A stretch of DNA of 64,000 bases from Luteibacter sp. dw_328. GTDB taxonomy: Bacteria > Pseudomonadota > Gammaproteobacteria > Xanthomonadales > Rhodanobacteraceae. Shown here one piece after another: positions 51,176 through 60,873 of the stretch (within the stretch, counting starts at the first letter, position 1; each line of letters starts with the position of its first letter). The DNA lies in contig NZ_JAAVUW010000002.1 in assembly GCF_018449605.1 (NCBI RefSeq), positions 372,001 through 436,000 on the forward strand, in the 5' to 3' direction. Position numbers and translations under genes: made by a program. The notes under the pieces are model-generated. The model searched no databases, was not told where the DNA came from, and worked only from the letters and a program-made list of their open reading frames with translations.

Positions 51176-52155
51176 GCGCTCAACCGAAAGACATCCGCGT
51201 CGACGACCGCCATCCGGATGTCGAGGACACGCTGCACACCGTTCGCCGTGGGCTCGCTTTGAAGGCGAAGAAACTTCCGTCGCGACTGTTTTACGATGAA
51301 CGCGGCTCCGCCCTTTTCGAGGCGATCTGCGAGCAGCCCGAGTACTACCTCACGCGTACCGAGATCGCGATCATGCGCGATCACGCGGGTGACATTGCCG
51401 ACACGCTTGGGCCCGACGTGCGTCTGGTCGAGTACGGCAGTGGCAGCGGCATCAAGACGCGCATGCTTCTTGAGCACCTGGTGACACCCGTGGCCTATGT
51501 GCCAGTGGAAATCTCGCGTTCGGCGTTGATGGAAAGCGTTGCCGAGCTGGCTACGCGTTTTCCCGATGTCCCGATGCAGCCGGTGTGCGCGGACTTCACC
51601 CAGCCCCTTCGTCTTCCGGTCGCTTCACGCTCACCGCGACGCACGGCCATCTATTTTCCGGGCTCGACGATCGGCAACTTCGAGTCGAAAGAGGCGATCC
51701 GCATCCTTCGACTGATGCGCACGGAGATGAGCGACGGTGGTGGCATCATCATCGGCGTGGATCTCAAGAAGGATCCGGCGGAGATCGAAGCCGCCTACAA
51801 CGATGCGGCGGGCGTCACGAACGACTTTACGCTCAATATGCTGGTTCGCCTCAATCGCGAGATCGGTACGGACTTTGACGTGAGCGCGTTCCGTCATCGT
51901 GCCCGTTACAACGTGCTTGCCGGGCGCATCGAAACCGCCCTGGTGAGCACCAAGCGGCAGGACGTGCACGTCGGTCACGACACGTTTGCCTTCCGCGAAG
52001 ACGAAGCCATGCACGTCGAATACAGCTGCAAGTATTCGCTCGAGGACTTCGCGCAGCTGGCAGCCAAGGCGGGGCTCAGCGTGGCGAAGGTCTGGATGGA
52101 CGAGGATCACCGCTTCAGTGTGCAGTACCTCGTGCGTTCGACACCCGTGGCCTGA
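51172..52155 (+). CDS. egtD: L-histidine N(alpha)-methyltransferase EgtD
   Basis: The 327-residue SAM enzyme has LPSRLFYDERGSALFEAI, LTRTEIAIM, VEYGSGSGIKTRMLL (SAM motif) and FPGSTIGNF, with closing CSCKYSLEDF-like text (YSCKYSLEDFAQLA). It makes hercynine (trimethylhistidine) for EgtB. With egtB it forms a minimal two-gene ergothioneine operon; no egtC or egtE is adjacent. Confidence 0.94.
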   Translation: MSAQPKDIRVDDRHPDVEDTLHTVRRGLALKAKKLPSRLFYDERGSALFEAICEQPEYYLTRTEIAIMRDHAGDIADTLGPDVRLVEYGSGSGIKTRMLLEHLVTPVAYVPVEISRSALMESVAELATRFPDVPMQPVCADFTQPLRLPVASRSPRRTAIYFPGSTIGNFESKEAIRILRLMRTEMSDGGGIIIGVDLKKDPAEIEAAYNDAAGVTNDFTLNMLVRLNREIGTDFDVSAFRHRARYNVLAGRIETALVSTKRQDVHVGHDTFAFREDEAMHVEYSCKYSLEDFAQLAAKAGLSVAKVWMDEDHRFSVQYLVRSTPVA

Positions 52156-52169
52156 GTGCCGTTGCTCTT

Positions 52170-52256
52170 TGTAGGAGCCGATTCATCGGCGAAAACCCGG
52201 TCGCGATAACCACCATCGTTTCGCTGCGCCGGGATCGCCGATGAATCGGCTCCTAC
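52170..52256. repeat. REP-type inverted pair between egtD and mfd
   Basis: GTAGGAGCCGATTCATCGG from 52171 and its complement ending 52256 form an 87-bp inverted pair between convergent genes. Confidence 0.85.
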
Positions 52257-52270
52257 CGAGCAAATGCTGG

Positions 52271-55200
52271 TTAGCTCGGGCGGCGGGCGCCTAGCGATAC
52301 CAGCGTTTCCTGCGCCGTCCGGATGCGCTCGGCGGAGCCGGGTAGCTCCAGGATCACGCGAAGCTTGTCCTGGCCATCCATCTTGAAGATGCGTGGCTGG
52401 GTCTGGATGAGCTTGATCAGGGCGACGGGATCGATGTCCGGCTTGTCGCGGAAGGTGATGCGGCCGCCACTGGCGCCGAAGTCCACCTTGCGAATACCGA
52501 GCGGCGTGGCCATGAGCTTCAGCTGGGCAACGGCGAACAGGCACTTGGTCTGGTCTGGTAGCAGACCGAAACGGTCGATCATTTCCACCTGCAACTCGCG
52601 CAAGCCTTCGTCGTTGCGCGCGCTGGCGATGCGCTTGTACAGGGTCAGGCGCGCGTGCACGTCCGGCAGGTAGTCGTTCGGGATCAGGGCGGGCAGGTGC
52701 AGTTCCACCTCGGTCTCGTGTTCGGAAGTGAGGTCGAAGTCGGGCACCTTGCCGGATTTCAGGGCGCGGACCGCGCGATCGAGCAGCTCAGTGTAAAGCC
52801 CGAAGCCGATTTCCTGGATCTGGCCGGACTGTTCGTCGCCCAGCATTTCGCCGGCGCCGCGGATTTCGAGGTCGTGCGTGGCGAGGGTGAAGCCCGCGCC
52901 CAGTTCTTCCAACGAGGCCAGCGCTTCGAGGCGCTTCTCGGCATCGGCCGTCATGGCCTTGCGGTCCGGCACGATGAGGTAGGCGTAGGCGCGATGATGC
53001 GAGCGACCGACGCGGCCACGCAGCTGGTGCAACTGCGCCAGGCCGAAGCGATCCGCGCGGTTGACCACGATGGTATTCGCCGTCGGAATGTCGATGCCCG
53101 ATTCGATGATCGTCGTCGAGACGAGCACGTTGAAACGCTGGCGATGGAAATCCGCCATGACCTGTTCCAGCTCGCGCTCCGGCATCTGGCCGTGGGCGAC
53201 GCGGATGCGCGCCTCCGGCACCAGTTCGCCGAGTTCGCGCGCGATGCGCTCGATCGACTCCACTTCGTTGTGCAGGAAGTACACCTGACCACCACGCGCC
53301 AACTCACGTTGAATCGCTTCGCGGATAAGGGCGGGCTGGTAGGTCGAGATCAGCGTACGTACGGCGGTACGGTGCGCGGGCGGCGTGGCGATGATGGACA
53401 GATCGCGCAGGCCGCTCATCGCCATGTTCAGCGTGCGCGGGATGGGCGTTGCCGTCAGCGTGAGGAGGTCGACTTCGGCACGCAGCTTTTTCAGCTGTTC
53501 CTTCTGGCGCACACCGAAACGCTGTTCTTCGTCGACGATGACCAGGCCGAGGTTCTTGAAGCGAATGTCGGCCTGCAGCAGCTTGTGCGTGCCGACCATG
53601 ACGTCGATCTGACCGTCGGCAAGGCGTTCCAGCGCGGCGTCGGTTTCTTTCTTCGATTTGAAACGCGAGACCACGTCCACGCGTACCGGCCAGTCGGCGA
53701 AGCGGTCGGCGAAGTTGCGGTAGTGCTGCTGGGCGAGCAGGGTGGTGGGCACGAGCACGGCGACCTGCTTGCCGGCGGTAGCCGCTGCGAACGCGGCGCG
53801 CAGGGCGACTTCCGTCTTGCCGAAGCCCACATCGCCGCAGACCACGCGATCCATCGCGCGAGGCGCGGCGAGATCGGTGATGACGGCGTCGATCGCCGCC
53901 TGCTGGTCGGCGGTCTCTTCGAAGGGGAAGGTGGCACCGAATTCCTCGAGCATCTGGCGGTCGATCGACAGCGCTTCGCCCTGGCGGGCTTCGCGCTGTG
54001 CGTAGATCGCGAGCAGCTCGGCGGCGACGTCGCGGACCTTCTCGGCGGCCTTCTTGCGCGCACGTTCCCAGGCGTCGCCGCCCAGCGAATGCAGCGGCGC
54101 CAGTTCCGGGGCGGTGCCGGTGTAACGGCTGACCAGGCCAAGCTGCGCCACGGGCACGTAGAGCTTGTCGCCCTTGGTGTATTCGATGGTGAGGAACTCG
54201 CCGGGCATGTCGCCAACGTCCAGCGACACCAGGCCCTGGTAGCGGCCGACACCGTGGTCGATATGCACGATGGGCGAGCCGATGGAAAGCTCGGTCAGGT
54301 CCTTGATGATGCTTTCGGGGTCGCGCGCGGCACCCACGCGCTTCTTACGGTCGGTGCGCACGCGCTCGCCGAAGAGTTCGCGCTCGGTGAGCACCGTGAG
54401 CGCCGGCTTCGTCAGGGCAAAGCCCTGCTCGAGCGAAGCGACGGTAATCGCGAAACGCTCGTCTTTGGCGAGGAAATCTTTCCAGCCGTCCACGTTGACG
54501 GGCTTCATGCCGCCCGCGCCGGCGAGCTGCTCGATGAGCGCTTCGCGACGGCCGGCCGAGTCGGCGGCGATCAGCACGCTGCCCTTGTAGCTGGCGAGGA
54601 AGTGGCGCAACGAGGTGCCGGGTTCTTCGCCTTTGCGGTTGAGCGGTACTTCCGGGGCCGGCATCGTGCCGAGGTCGACGGCGTGCTCCTGTCCCTTCGG
54701 CACGACATCGATGCGGACCTGCTTGTTCAGGCGCTCGCGCAGGTGTTCCGGGGGCAGATAGATCTCGGCGGGCGGCAGCACCGGGCGCTCGATATCGTGT
54801 GCGCGCTGGTCGTAGCGCTCGGATGTCTGCGTCCAGAATTGCTCGGCCGCGTCGAGTACCCCGTCACCGAGGACGAAGAGAGCGTCGCCGGAGATGTAAT
54901 CGAACAGCGTTTCCGTCACCGGGAAGAACAGCGGCAGGTAGTACTCGATGCCGCCGGGCGTCACGCCTTCCTTCATGTCCTGGTAGAGGTTGCACCGGCG
55001 TATGTCGATGGGAAAGCGCTCGCGCAGGTTGGCGCGGAAGTTCTTCGCGGCCTCCTCGGTCACCGGGAATTCGCGCGCGGGGAGCAGGTCGACACTATCG
55101 ACCTGCTGTTGGGAGCGCTGGGTCTCGGTGTCGAAGGTGCGGATCGATTCGACTTCGTCGTCGAACAGCTCGACGCGGTAGGGCTCGTTCGCGCCCATGG

Positions 55201-55723
55201 CGAAGATGTCGATCAGTGCGCCGCGCACGGCGAAATCGCCCGGCTCGCCCACCTGGGGGACGTTACGGTAGCCGGCGGCTTCCAGGCGGCGCTGCTCGGC
55301 GCCGATGTCGAGCTTCTGACCCTTGCGCAGGACCAGGCCCGAGCCGGTGATGTGGGTGCGCGGCGCAATGCGCTGCATCAACGTTGCCACCGGCACCACC
55401 AGCACGCCGCGCTTGATGCTCGGCAGGCGGTAGAGCGTGGCGATGCGCTGGGAGACGACTTCCGGGTGAGGGCTGAAGACGTCGTAGGGCAGGGTTTCCC
55501 AGTCCGGGAAGTGCAGCACGGGCAGCTCGCCGGCGAACACGGCCAGCTCGCTTTCCAGGTTGTCCGCACTGCGCGTGTCACGGGCGACCACGACCAGCAG
55601 GCCGTCGTGCGCCCGGGCCGCTTCGGCCACCTCGAGCGCCCATGAGGAGCCATGGGGCACGGCCCAGTAGCGGCGGGTCTTGGCGTTGGGAGGGAGCGGC
55701 GGGCGGGGAAGCGCTACAGGCAT
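52271..55723 (-). CDS. mfd: Transcription-repair coupling factor Mfd
   Basis: The 1150-residue protein has the UvrB-homology start (RYWAVPHGSSWALEVAEAA), the RNA-polymerase-interaction domain near 480-560, and RecG-like helicase motifs (GDVGFGKTEVALRAA Walker A, VDEEQRFG Walker B, TATPIPRT, RGRVGRS). The TRCF C-terminal domain completes it. It removes stalled RNA polymerase and recruits UvrA. Full length, single gene. Confidence 0.96.
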   Translation of the reverse strand: MPVALPRPPLPPNAKTRRYWAVPHGSSWALEVAEAARAHDGLLVVVARDTRSADNLESELAVFAGELPVLHFPDWETLPYDVFSPHPEVVSQRIATLYRLPSIKRGVLVVPVATLMQRIAPRTHITGSGLVLRKGQKLDIGAEQRRLEAAGYRNVPQVGEPGDFAVRGALIDIFAMGANEPYRVELFDDEVESIRTFDTETQRSQQQVDSVDLLPAREFPVTEEAAKNFRANLRERFPIDIRRCNLYQDMKEGVTPGGIEYYLPLFFPVTETLFDYISGDALFVLGDGVLDAAEQFWTQTSERYDQRAHDIERPVLPPAEIYLPPEHLRERLNKQVRIDVVPKGQEHAVDLGTMPAPEVPLNRKGEEPGTSLRHFLASYKGSVLIAADSAGRREALIEQLAGAGGMKPVNVDGWKDFLAKDERFAITVASLEQGFALTKPALTVLTERELFGERVRTDRKKRVGAARDPESIIKDLTELSIGSPIVHIDHGVGRYQGLVSLDVGDMPGEFLTIEYTKGDKLYVPVAQLGLVSRYTGTAPELAPLHSLGGDAWERARKKAAEKVRDVAAELLAIYAQREARQGEALSIDRQMLEEFGATFPFEETADQQAAIDAVITDLAAPRAMDRVVCGDVGFGKTEVALRAAFAAATAGKQVAVLVPTTLLAQQHYRNFADRFADWPVRVDVVSRFKSKKETDAALERLADGQIDVMVGTHKLLQADIRFKNLGLVIVDEEQRFGVRQKEQLKKLRAEVDLLTLTATPIPRTLNMAMSGLRDLSIIATPPAHRTAVRTLISTYQPALIREAIQRELARGGQVYFLHNEVESIERIARELGELVPEARIRVAHGQMPERELEQVMADFHRQRFNVLVSTTIIESGIDIPTANTIVVNRADRFGLAQLHQLRGRVGRSHHRAYAYLIVPDRKAMTADAEKRLEALASLEELGAGFTLATHDLEIRGAGEMLGDEQSGQIQEIGFGLYTELLDRAVRALKSGKVPDFDLTSEHETEVELHLPALIPNDYLPDVHARLTLYKRIASARNDEGLRELQVEMIDRFGLLPDQTKCLFAVAQLKLMATPLGIRKVDFGASGGRITFRDKPDIDPVALIKLIQTQPRIFKMDGQDKLRVILELPGSAERIRTAQETLVSLGARRPS

Positions 55724-55791
55724 GAAGTCGGCTTGTCAGCTGCGGGCAAGCCGATGATTGTACTACCCGGGGGCGAAGGGGTTGTGTGGGC

Positions 55792-56700
55792 TCAGTCGGC
55801 GATGTCCGGCTCGAAGAAGCTCCAGCGTACGTCCTTGAATTCCGCCTTGAAGTCGGCCTCGACGATGTTGATCGCCTCGATCATGGCCTTCGCCGTGGGC
55901 GCGGGAGCCATTTTGGCCTTGGTAGCCACCATGACATCCGTACCCATCTGCAGGGTCAGCAGGTTGTAGACCGAGTCGATTTCGGGGCGTGCGGTGAGGA
56001 AGGCGATCATCTCGGCCCGGCGCTTGGGCTCGACACCCTGGCCGATCAGCAGGGCTTTCACCTCGCGGGCCACGGCAACGGCCACGACGATAAGCAGCAC
56101 GCCAATGGCGATGGTGCCGATGGCGTCGTAGACCAGGTTACCCGTGAGAATGGTCGCCACCACGGCCAGCATCGCCAGGCACAGGCCGATCAGGGCCGCG
56201 AGGTCTTCACCGAAGATCACCAGCAGCTCGCTGGCGCGGGTCTCACGGAACCACTGCCACAGGCCGCGTCCTTCGCGGGCCTTGTTCACTTCCTGCATGC
56301 AGCCATGCATGGAAATGCCCTCGGTGACGATGGAGAAGGCGAGCACGCCAACGGCGAGCCAGGGCCACTTCAGCGGTTCGGGGTTCGTCAGCTTATGCAC
56401 GCCCTCGTACAGCGAGAACATACCGCCGACGCTGAACAGCAGGATCGCGACGAGGAAGGACCAGAAGTACAGCGCGCGGCCCCAACCCAGCGGATAGTCC
56501 GGCGAGGGCGGCCGCTTGGCCTGCTTCATGCCGAGCAGGAGCAGCCCCTGGTTGCCGCAGTCGGCCGCCGAATGGACCGCTTCCGCCAGCATGGCGCCGG
56601 ATCCGGTGAACAGGGCGGCGACCAGTTTGGCGATGAAGATGGCGAAGTTGGCTCCGAGCGCGAGAAAAATGGCGCGCTTCGAATCGGCGTGTCCCGACAT
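55792..56700 (-). CDS. Cation diffusion facilitator transporter
   Basis: The 302-residue protein has six helices and the HSAADCGNQ motif in helix 2 (HxxxD metal site). A C-terminal cytoplasmic domain ends FFEPDIAD. It resembles the CDF group with Zn/Fe or Mn; the metal cannot be told from the sequence. It lies downstream of mfd on the same strand, 68 bp away, but probably independent. Confidence 0.88.
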   Translation of the reverse strand: MSGHADSKRAIFLALGANFAIFIAKLVAALFTGSGAMLAEAVHSAADCGNQGLLLLGMKQAKRPPSPDYPLGWGRALYFWSFLVAILLFSVGGMFSLYEGVHKLTNPEPLKWPWLAVGVLAFSIVTEGISMHGCMQEVNKAREGRGLWQWFRETRASELLVIFGEDLAALIGLCLAMLAVVATILTGNLVYDAIGTIAIGVLLIVVAVAVAREVKALLIGQGVEPKRRAEMIAFLTARPEIDSVYNLLTLQMGTDVMVATKAKMAPAPTAKAMIEAINIVEADFKAEFKDVRWSFFEPDIAD

Positions 56701-57246
56701 GGTTGCTACTGCCCTTCAGAAGGAAGCCGCCGGCCATCATGGCTGGCGGTACGCGGCAGATACTAACGCACTGGAACGCTCTGTTGACCGCGATCGCGCT
56801 GGTCACGTGCACAGCGCCGAGCGGCGCATTCGCCAAGCGCATCGACGTTGAAGTCGGGGATGACTGCTAAATGGTTCGTTTTCCAGCTCATGATATGAAC
56901 TCCTCAAAAATGGACTGACAGGAAATCACGCATCGAACCGATAGAGATCGGCGTCGACGTCTTCCACACGCCATGGGTTCCGACACGCCAGTTCGACGTG
57001 ATGAGCACGCCCACGACGAGGCGCTTGCTCCCGTCGCCGACTCGCGGCTTCGCCGGAACCCATCCCTGCACCTGACGATTTTGTTGCACGACATGGGTTT
57101 TTCGAACGAGAGGCAGTTCCAGCGGGCGTTCCATGAACATCTGGGGATGTCGCCGTCCCGCTGGCGTCGTGCCCACGTCATGCCGTGACCAGATCGGCCA
57201 GGGTTTTACGCACTCCTGTTTAGGCACGACAAAACAGGGGATCGCC
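56701..57246. other. 546-bp gap with an AraC remnant and the leader of the autotransporter gene
   Basis: The gap has short frames without clear coding. The AraC-type fragment is listed separately. A stem CCTGTTT (57215-57221)/AAACAGG (57232-57238) with a 10-base loop overlaps the ribosome site (AGGGG at 57236-57240) of the autotransporter gene. The rest (56720-56970) shows nothing I can name. Confidence 0.5.
56973..57188 (+). pseudogene. Truncated AraC-family HTH (C-terminal part)
   Basis: The frame ends LHDMGFSNERQFQRAFHEHLGMSPSRWRRAHV, the second helix-turn-helix of AraC regulators (G-F-S...F-x-R-A-F...G-x-S-P-x-x-W-R). The N-terminal part does not resemble the first AraC HTH, so only a 3' remnant survives. 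It may once have regulated the downstream gene. Confidence 0.55.
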
Positions 57247-60200
57247 ATGTTTCGTATTTCTTCAATATCCGCGCGGTTGCGCGGCAGACTGGCCGTGGGC
57301 TTGCTGGGTACCGCCGCGGTCCTCACCCCGCTGCAGGCTATCGCGTCCACGGGCTGCCAGGTACTCGACGGGCTGTCCGGCACGATAAGCACGTCCCAGA
57401 CCTTCACCCTTAATCCCTCGCAGGCCGTTAACTTCAATGTCGGCGACACGATTGGCCTCACTACCGTTGCGAACCAGGAAGGGTTGCTCATTCAGCTGGA
57501 TGCAGTAGGTGGCGCAGGCTCCGTCGTCCAGCGCGTTGAAACCACCTCCCAGTCGTCCAGTGACGTGTTTTCGCAAGCGATCACGGCTGGCCCATCGACG
57601 CTTATCCTCCGGACTAATGGCGCTTTCCCCGGAACCGTCATCAACTACAGCATCCAGTGCCAGTCGGCCCGACCGGCGGTGACCGGGCTGGCGCCATCGG
57701 CGGGCCCTGCAGGTACCGTCGTCGACATCACGGGTTCGGCTTTCCTGGGGACCACGGCAGTGAGTTTCGGTGGCAGTCCGGCCGTGAGCTTCACGGTAAG
57801 CAGCGATACCCACATTTCTGCTGTCGCACCTCCCGGTACGGACACGGTGTCCGTCGCGGTGACGACCGACGCCGGTCAGGCCACAGGCGGAGCCTTCCTT
57901 TATGCTTTCCTGCCGGATGCGCCGACGATCGGCACAGCGGTCGCCGCGCCGGAACGGGCAGTGGTGTCATTCACGCCCGGGGGCAACGGCGGCGCACCGG
58001 TCGGGCGCTACACCGTCACCTCGTCGCCCGGAGGCATCACGGCGTCCGGTGGGGGCAGCCCAATCACCGTGAGCGGACTGACGGATGGCATCGCCTATAC
58101 CTTCACCGTGGCGGCCACCAACCCCGTGGGTACCGGTTCGCCATCGGCATCTTCCAACAGCGTGACACCCATCGCGTTGCCGACGGCCCGTGACGTTTCG
58201 TTGCATACCGACTACGGCGTGGCGACCCGCATCGACCTCGGCAGCGTGACCAACGGGACGGGAATTACATCCGTCGCGGTCGCTACGCCCCCGGCTCACG
58301 GTACGGCTGCTGTCTCCGGAACCGTCGTCACCTACACGCCGGCCACCGGCTTCCAGAATGCCGCGGATAGTTTCACTTACACCACGCGAAACACCGCGGG
58401 CGATTCGGCGCCTGGCAAGGTGATCATTGCCGTGGGCACGATTCCGCTTCCCGTGGCATCGGCTGTCGCCGTGAGCACACCGTATGCCACGGCAGTTTCG
58501 ATCGACCTGGCTGCGCATATCGACGGTGCCGGTGTGACCGGCGTGGCGGTCGTGACGCCGCCTGTGCATGGGCAGATCAGTATTTCCGGACAGACGGTGA
58601 CCTATACGCCGGTGTCTACGTTTTATGGCGGCAGCGACAGTTTCCGCTACACGGCGCGCAATGCGGGCGGCGATTCCGTGGCGGCCAGCGTGACAATCCA
58701 GGTGCTTCCCGCGGCGACGCCTTCCACGCAGGCGTTGTCGGTGGTTACCTCGGCCGGTACGCCGGTCACCATCACGCCGCCGGCGGATAGTACGGGCGCG
58801 CAGGCGTGGACGAGCATCGGCCTGGCGACGGCGCCGTCTCACGGAAGGGCTTCCACACAGGGCAAGACCCTTGTCTACGTGCCGGCCGATGGCTTCACGG
58901 GCACCGATACATTCACTTATCAGTTGAATAATGCGTTCGGGGCGTCGGCGCCGGCGGCAGTCACGGTGATCGTGACGCGGACAGGCGGTACGGCGGAACG
59001 CAGTCGCACGGTCACCGTGATGCCGGGCGCACCGGTCGCAGTAGATCTGGCTGACCTTGCTCCAGGTGGTGTTGCACGCGCGCATCTCGTCGGCTTGTCG
59101 CCGGCGAGCGCGGGGCAGGCGTCGCTTACTTCCCAGGGCATGCTTGATTTCACATCGACATCTTCATTTCATGGGCTGGTTCAGATCAGTGCCATGGTGG
59201 TGACCGCCGGTGGTGACACGGTGCCGGTCAGCGTGCTCGTCCTGGTGAGTACCCAGCCCGATCCGTCAAAGAACGCGGACGCCCTCGGCCTTGTCAATGC
59301 GCAGGTCTCGCAGGCGCTACGTTTCGCCGAAGGGCAGCTCGACAACATCCGCGGTCGTCTGGAAAGCCTGCACGATCATCTGTCTGACACGCCTTCCTTC
59401 AGCAACGGCCTCTCGTTGAACGTGAATGGCCGTCCCTTGCCGGCACAGGGCAATCGTGGCGACGCAAGGACCGACGGTGGTATTCACACGTGGGTGGCTG
59501 GCGAGGCGCAATTCGGCAGCATCGACGCGTATCGGCAGGCGGCGAGTGTCGATAGCAACGCGATGTCCGTCAGCGCGGGCGCGGATGTACGAGTCGCCGA
59601 TCGCGCCTTGCTGGGCATGACCCTCGGCTACAGCCACGACAACAGCGACATCGGCAGCGCCGATACCCGAAGCATCGGCAAGGGCTACAGCACGGCGCTT
59701 TACGGCAGCGTGCAGCCCGGCGAACGGTCGTACGTCGACGCTGTGCTGGGCGGGGGTGGTCTGCGTTTTGCCACCCGGCGTACGGATCCCGATGGCGGGC
59801 CGTCGCTTACGGGAAGCCGTAACGGTCAGCAATGGTTCGGGTCGCTTACGGCAGGCCTCGAATTCCGGGCGGCGCGCTGGGTATGGTCGCCCTATGGTCG
59901 GGCGGCATGGTCGTTGTCGTCGTTGAACGGCTTTGCCGAAAACGGGGCCGCCTCCAGTGCACTCGCCTATGGTCGCCAGACGGTGCGTAGCTCGGTCGCA
60001 TCGGTCGGTGTGCGGGTCAATGGCGACATCGACCTGGGCTGGGCTAGCCTGGCCCCCCGGGCCCGACTGGAAGCGGGTCATGATTTCCAGGATGGAAGCC
60101 GGACCACGCTTGCTTACGCGCAGGTACCGTCGGCCGGCAGCTGGGATATCGTCGGTAGTCCGTACGGCAGGAACGGAAATCGCGTGCAGTTGGGTCTTGG

Positions 60201-60312
60201 CCTGGACCTTCGCCTCGCTGGTGGATGGTTACTAGGCGGCGGATACGACTATCTCAGGCAACCGGGTGCACACGACCAGATGATCCGCTTCAGCGTCAAC
60301 AAACCGTTCTGA
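57247..60312 (+). CDS. Large autotransporter with TIG/FN3/Ig-like repeats
   Basis: The 1021-residue protein begins with a signal region (RLAVGLLGTAAVLTPLQAIAS). It then has an IPT/TIG-like domain (PAVTGLAPSAGPAGTVVDITGSAFLGT, about 142-225), an FN3-like domain (about 230-310), and at least three cadherin/Ig-like repeats (TPPAHGTAAVSGTVVTYTP...F.Y). A linker helix follows, then a C-terminal 12-strand autotransporter barrel (about 740-1021) ending in Phe. The passenger should be displayed on the cell surface as an adhesin; no protease motif was seen. It converges with the sigma/kinase pair. Confidence 0.88.
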   Translation: MFRISSISARLRGRLAVGLLGTAAVLTPLQAIASTGCQVLDGLSGTISTSQTFTLNPSQAVNFNVGDTIGLTTVANQEGLLIQLDAVGGAGSVVQRVETTSQSSSDVFSQAITAGPSTLILRTNGAFPGTVINYSIQCQSARPAVTGLAPSAGPAGTVVDITGSAFLGTTAVSFGGSPAVSFTVSSDTHISAVAPPGTDTVSVAVTTDAGQATGGAFLYAFLPDAPTIGTAVAAPERAVVSFTPGGNGGAPVGRYTVTSSPGGITASGGGSPITVSGLTDGIAYTFTVAATNPVGTGSPSASSNSVTPIALPTARDVSLHTDYGVATRIDLGSVTNGTGITSVAVATPPAHGTAAVSGTVVTYTPATGFQNAADSFTYTTRNTAGDSAPGKVIIAVGTIPLPVASAVAVSTPYATAVSIDLAAHIDGAGVTGVAVVTPPVHGQISISGQTVTYTPVSTFYGGSDSFRYTARNAGGDSVAASVTIQVLPAATPSTQALSVVTSAGTPVTITPPADSTGAQAWTSIGLATAPSHGRASTQGKTLVYVPADGFTGTDTFTYQLNNAFGASAPAAVTVIVTRTGGTAERSRTVTVMPGAPVAVDLADLAPGGVARAHLVGLSPASAGQASLTSQGMLDFTSTSSFHGLVQISAMVVTAGGDTVPVSVLVLVSTQPDPSKNADALGLVNAQVSQALRFAEGQLDNIRGRLESLHDHLSDTPSFSNGLSLNVNGRPLPAQGNRGDARTDGGIHTWVAGEAQFGSIDAYRQAASVDSNAMSVSAGADVRVADRALLGMTLGYSHDNSDIGSADTRSIGKGYSTALYGSVQPGERSYVDAVLGGGGLRFATRRTDPDGGPSLTGSRNGQQWFGSLTAGLEFRAARWVWSPYGRAAWSLSSLNGFAENGAASSALAYGRQTVRSSVASVGVRVNGDIDLGWASLAPRARLEAGHDFQDGSRTTLAYAQVPSAGSWDIVGSPYGRNGNRVQLGLGLDLRLAGGWLLGGGYDYLRQPGAHDQMIRFSVNKPF

Positions 60313-60315
60313 CCT

Positions 60316-60873
60316 TTATGCCAGCAGTTCCCGTTGGAGCCACGCGCGCGCCATGCGCCATTCGCGCTGCACGGTTGCCGGCGAGATGCCGAGGCTCGCG
60401 CCGATATCGGCGGCGTTCATGCCGACGAAGAAGCGCAGCGTGACGATTTGCGCCTGGCGAGGGTCGAGCCGCTCGAGTCTTTCCAGGCTTTCGGACAACG
60501 CCATGGGATCGACGTCCTCACTGATGGACGCGGCGATTTCGGTCAGCTGCAGGCGATCGACGTCCTGCGGTCGCTTCGCCGCCTGACGACGGCGCGCCGC
60601 GTCGATGAGTACCTCGCGCATGGCACGCGCGGCCACCCCAAGAAGGTGGCCGCGATCGTCCCAGTCGGGGCTTTCAGGTACACAGAACACCTTGAGGTAC
60701 GCCTCGTTGACCAAGGCGGTGGCACTCAAGGTGCGCTCGCTGCGGTTCTGCCGCAGCTTGCCCATGGCCAGCGCGTGCAAGGCGTTGTACATCTCCCGCA
60801 GCGCGCGATCGAGCGCTTGCGCATCGCCCGCCCGCGCGCGCTGCAGCCAAAGGGTAACGTCATGGTCCTTCAT
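60316..60873 (-). CDS. ECF-type RNA polymerase sigma factor (TIGR02999-like)
   Basis: ATG 60873 (AGGGAA upstream) overlaps the kinase stop by ATGA. The 185-residue protein has sigma region 2 (ALREMYNALHALAMGKL, TALVNEAYLKVF) and region 4 (LDPRQAQIVTLRFFVGMNAADIGASLGISPATVQREWRMARAWLQREL). The text L-V-N-E-A-Y-L and R-A-M-R matches the ECF group usually encoded beside Ser/Thr kinases. Region 1.1 and an anti-sigma gene are absent. Confidence 0.9.
   Translation of the reverse strand: MKDHDVTLWLQRARAGDAQALDRALREMYNALHALAMGKLRQNRSERTLSATALVNEAYLKVFCVPESPDWDDRGHLLGVAARAMREVLIDAARRRQAAKRPQDVDRLQLTEIAASISEDVDPMALSESLERLERLDPRQAQIVTLRFFVGMNAADIGASLGISPATVQREWRMARAWLQRELLA

Noticed and set aside
52655-55645. 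996-codon open frame opposite mfd
   Set aside because: It is a shadow of the GC-rich mfd codons; composition is unlike any protein family.
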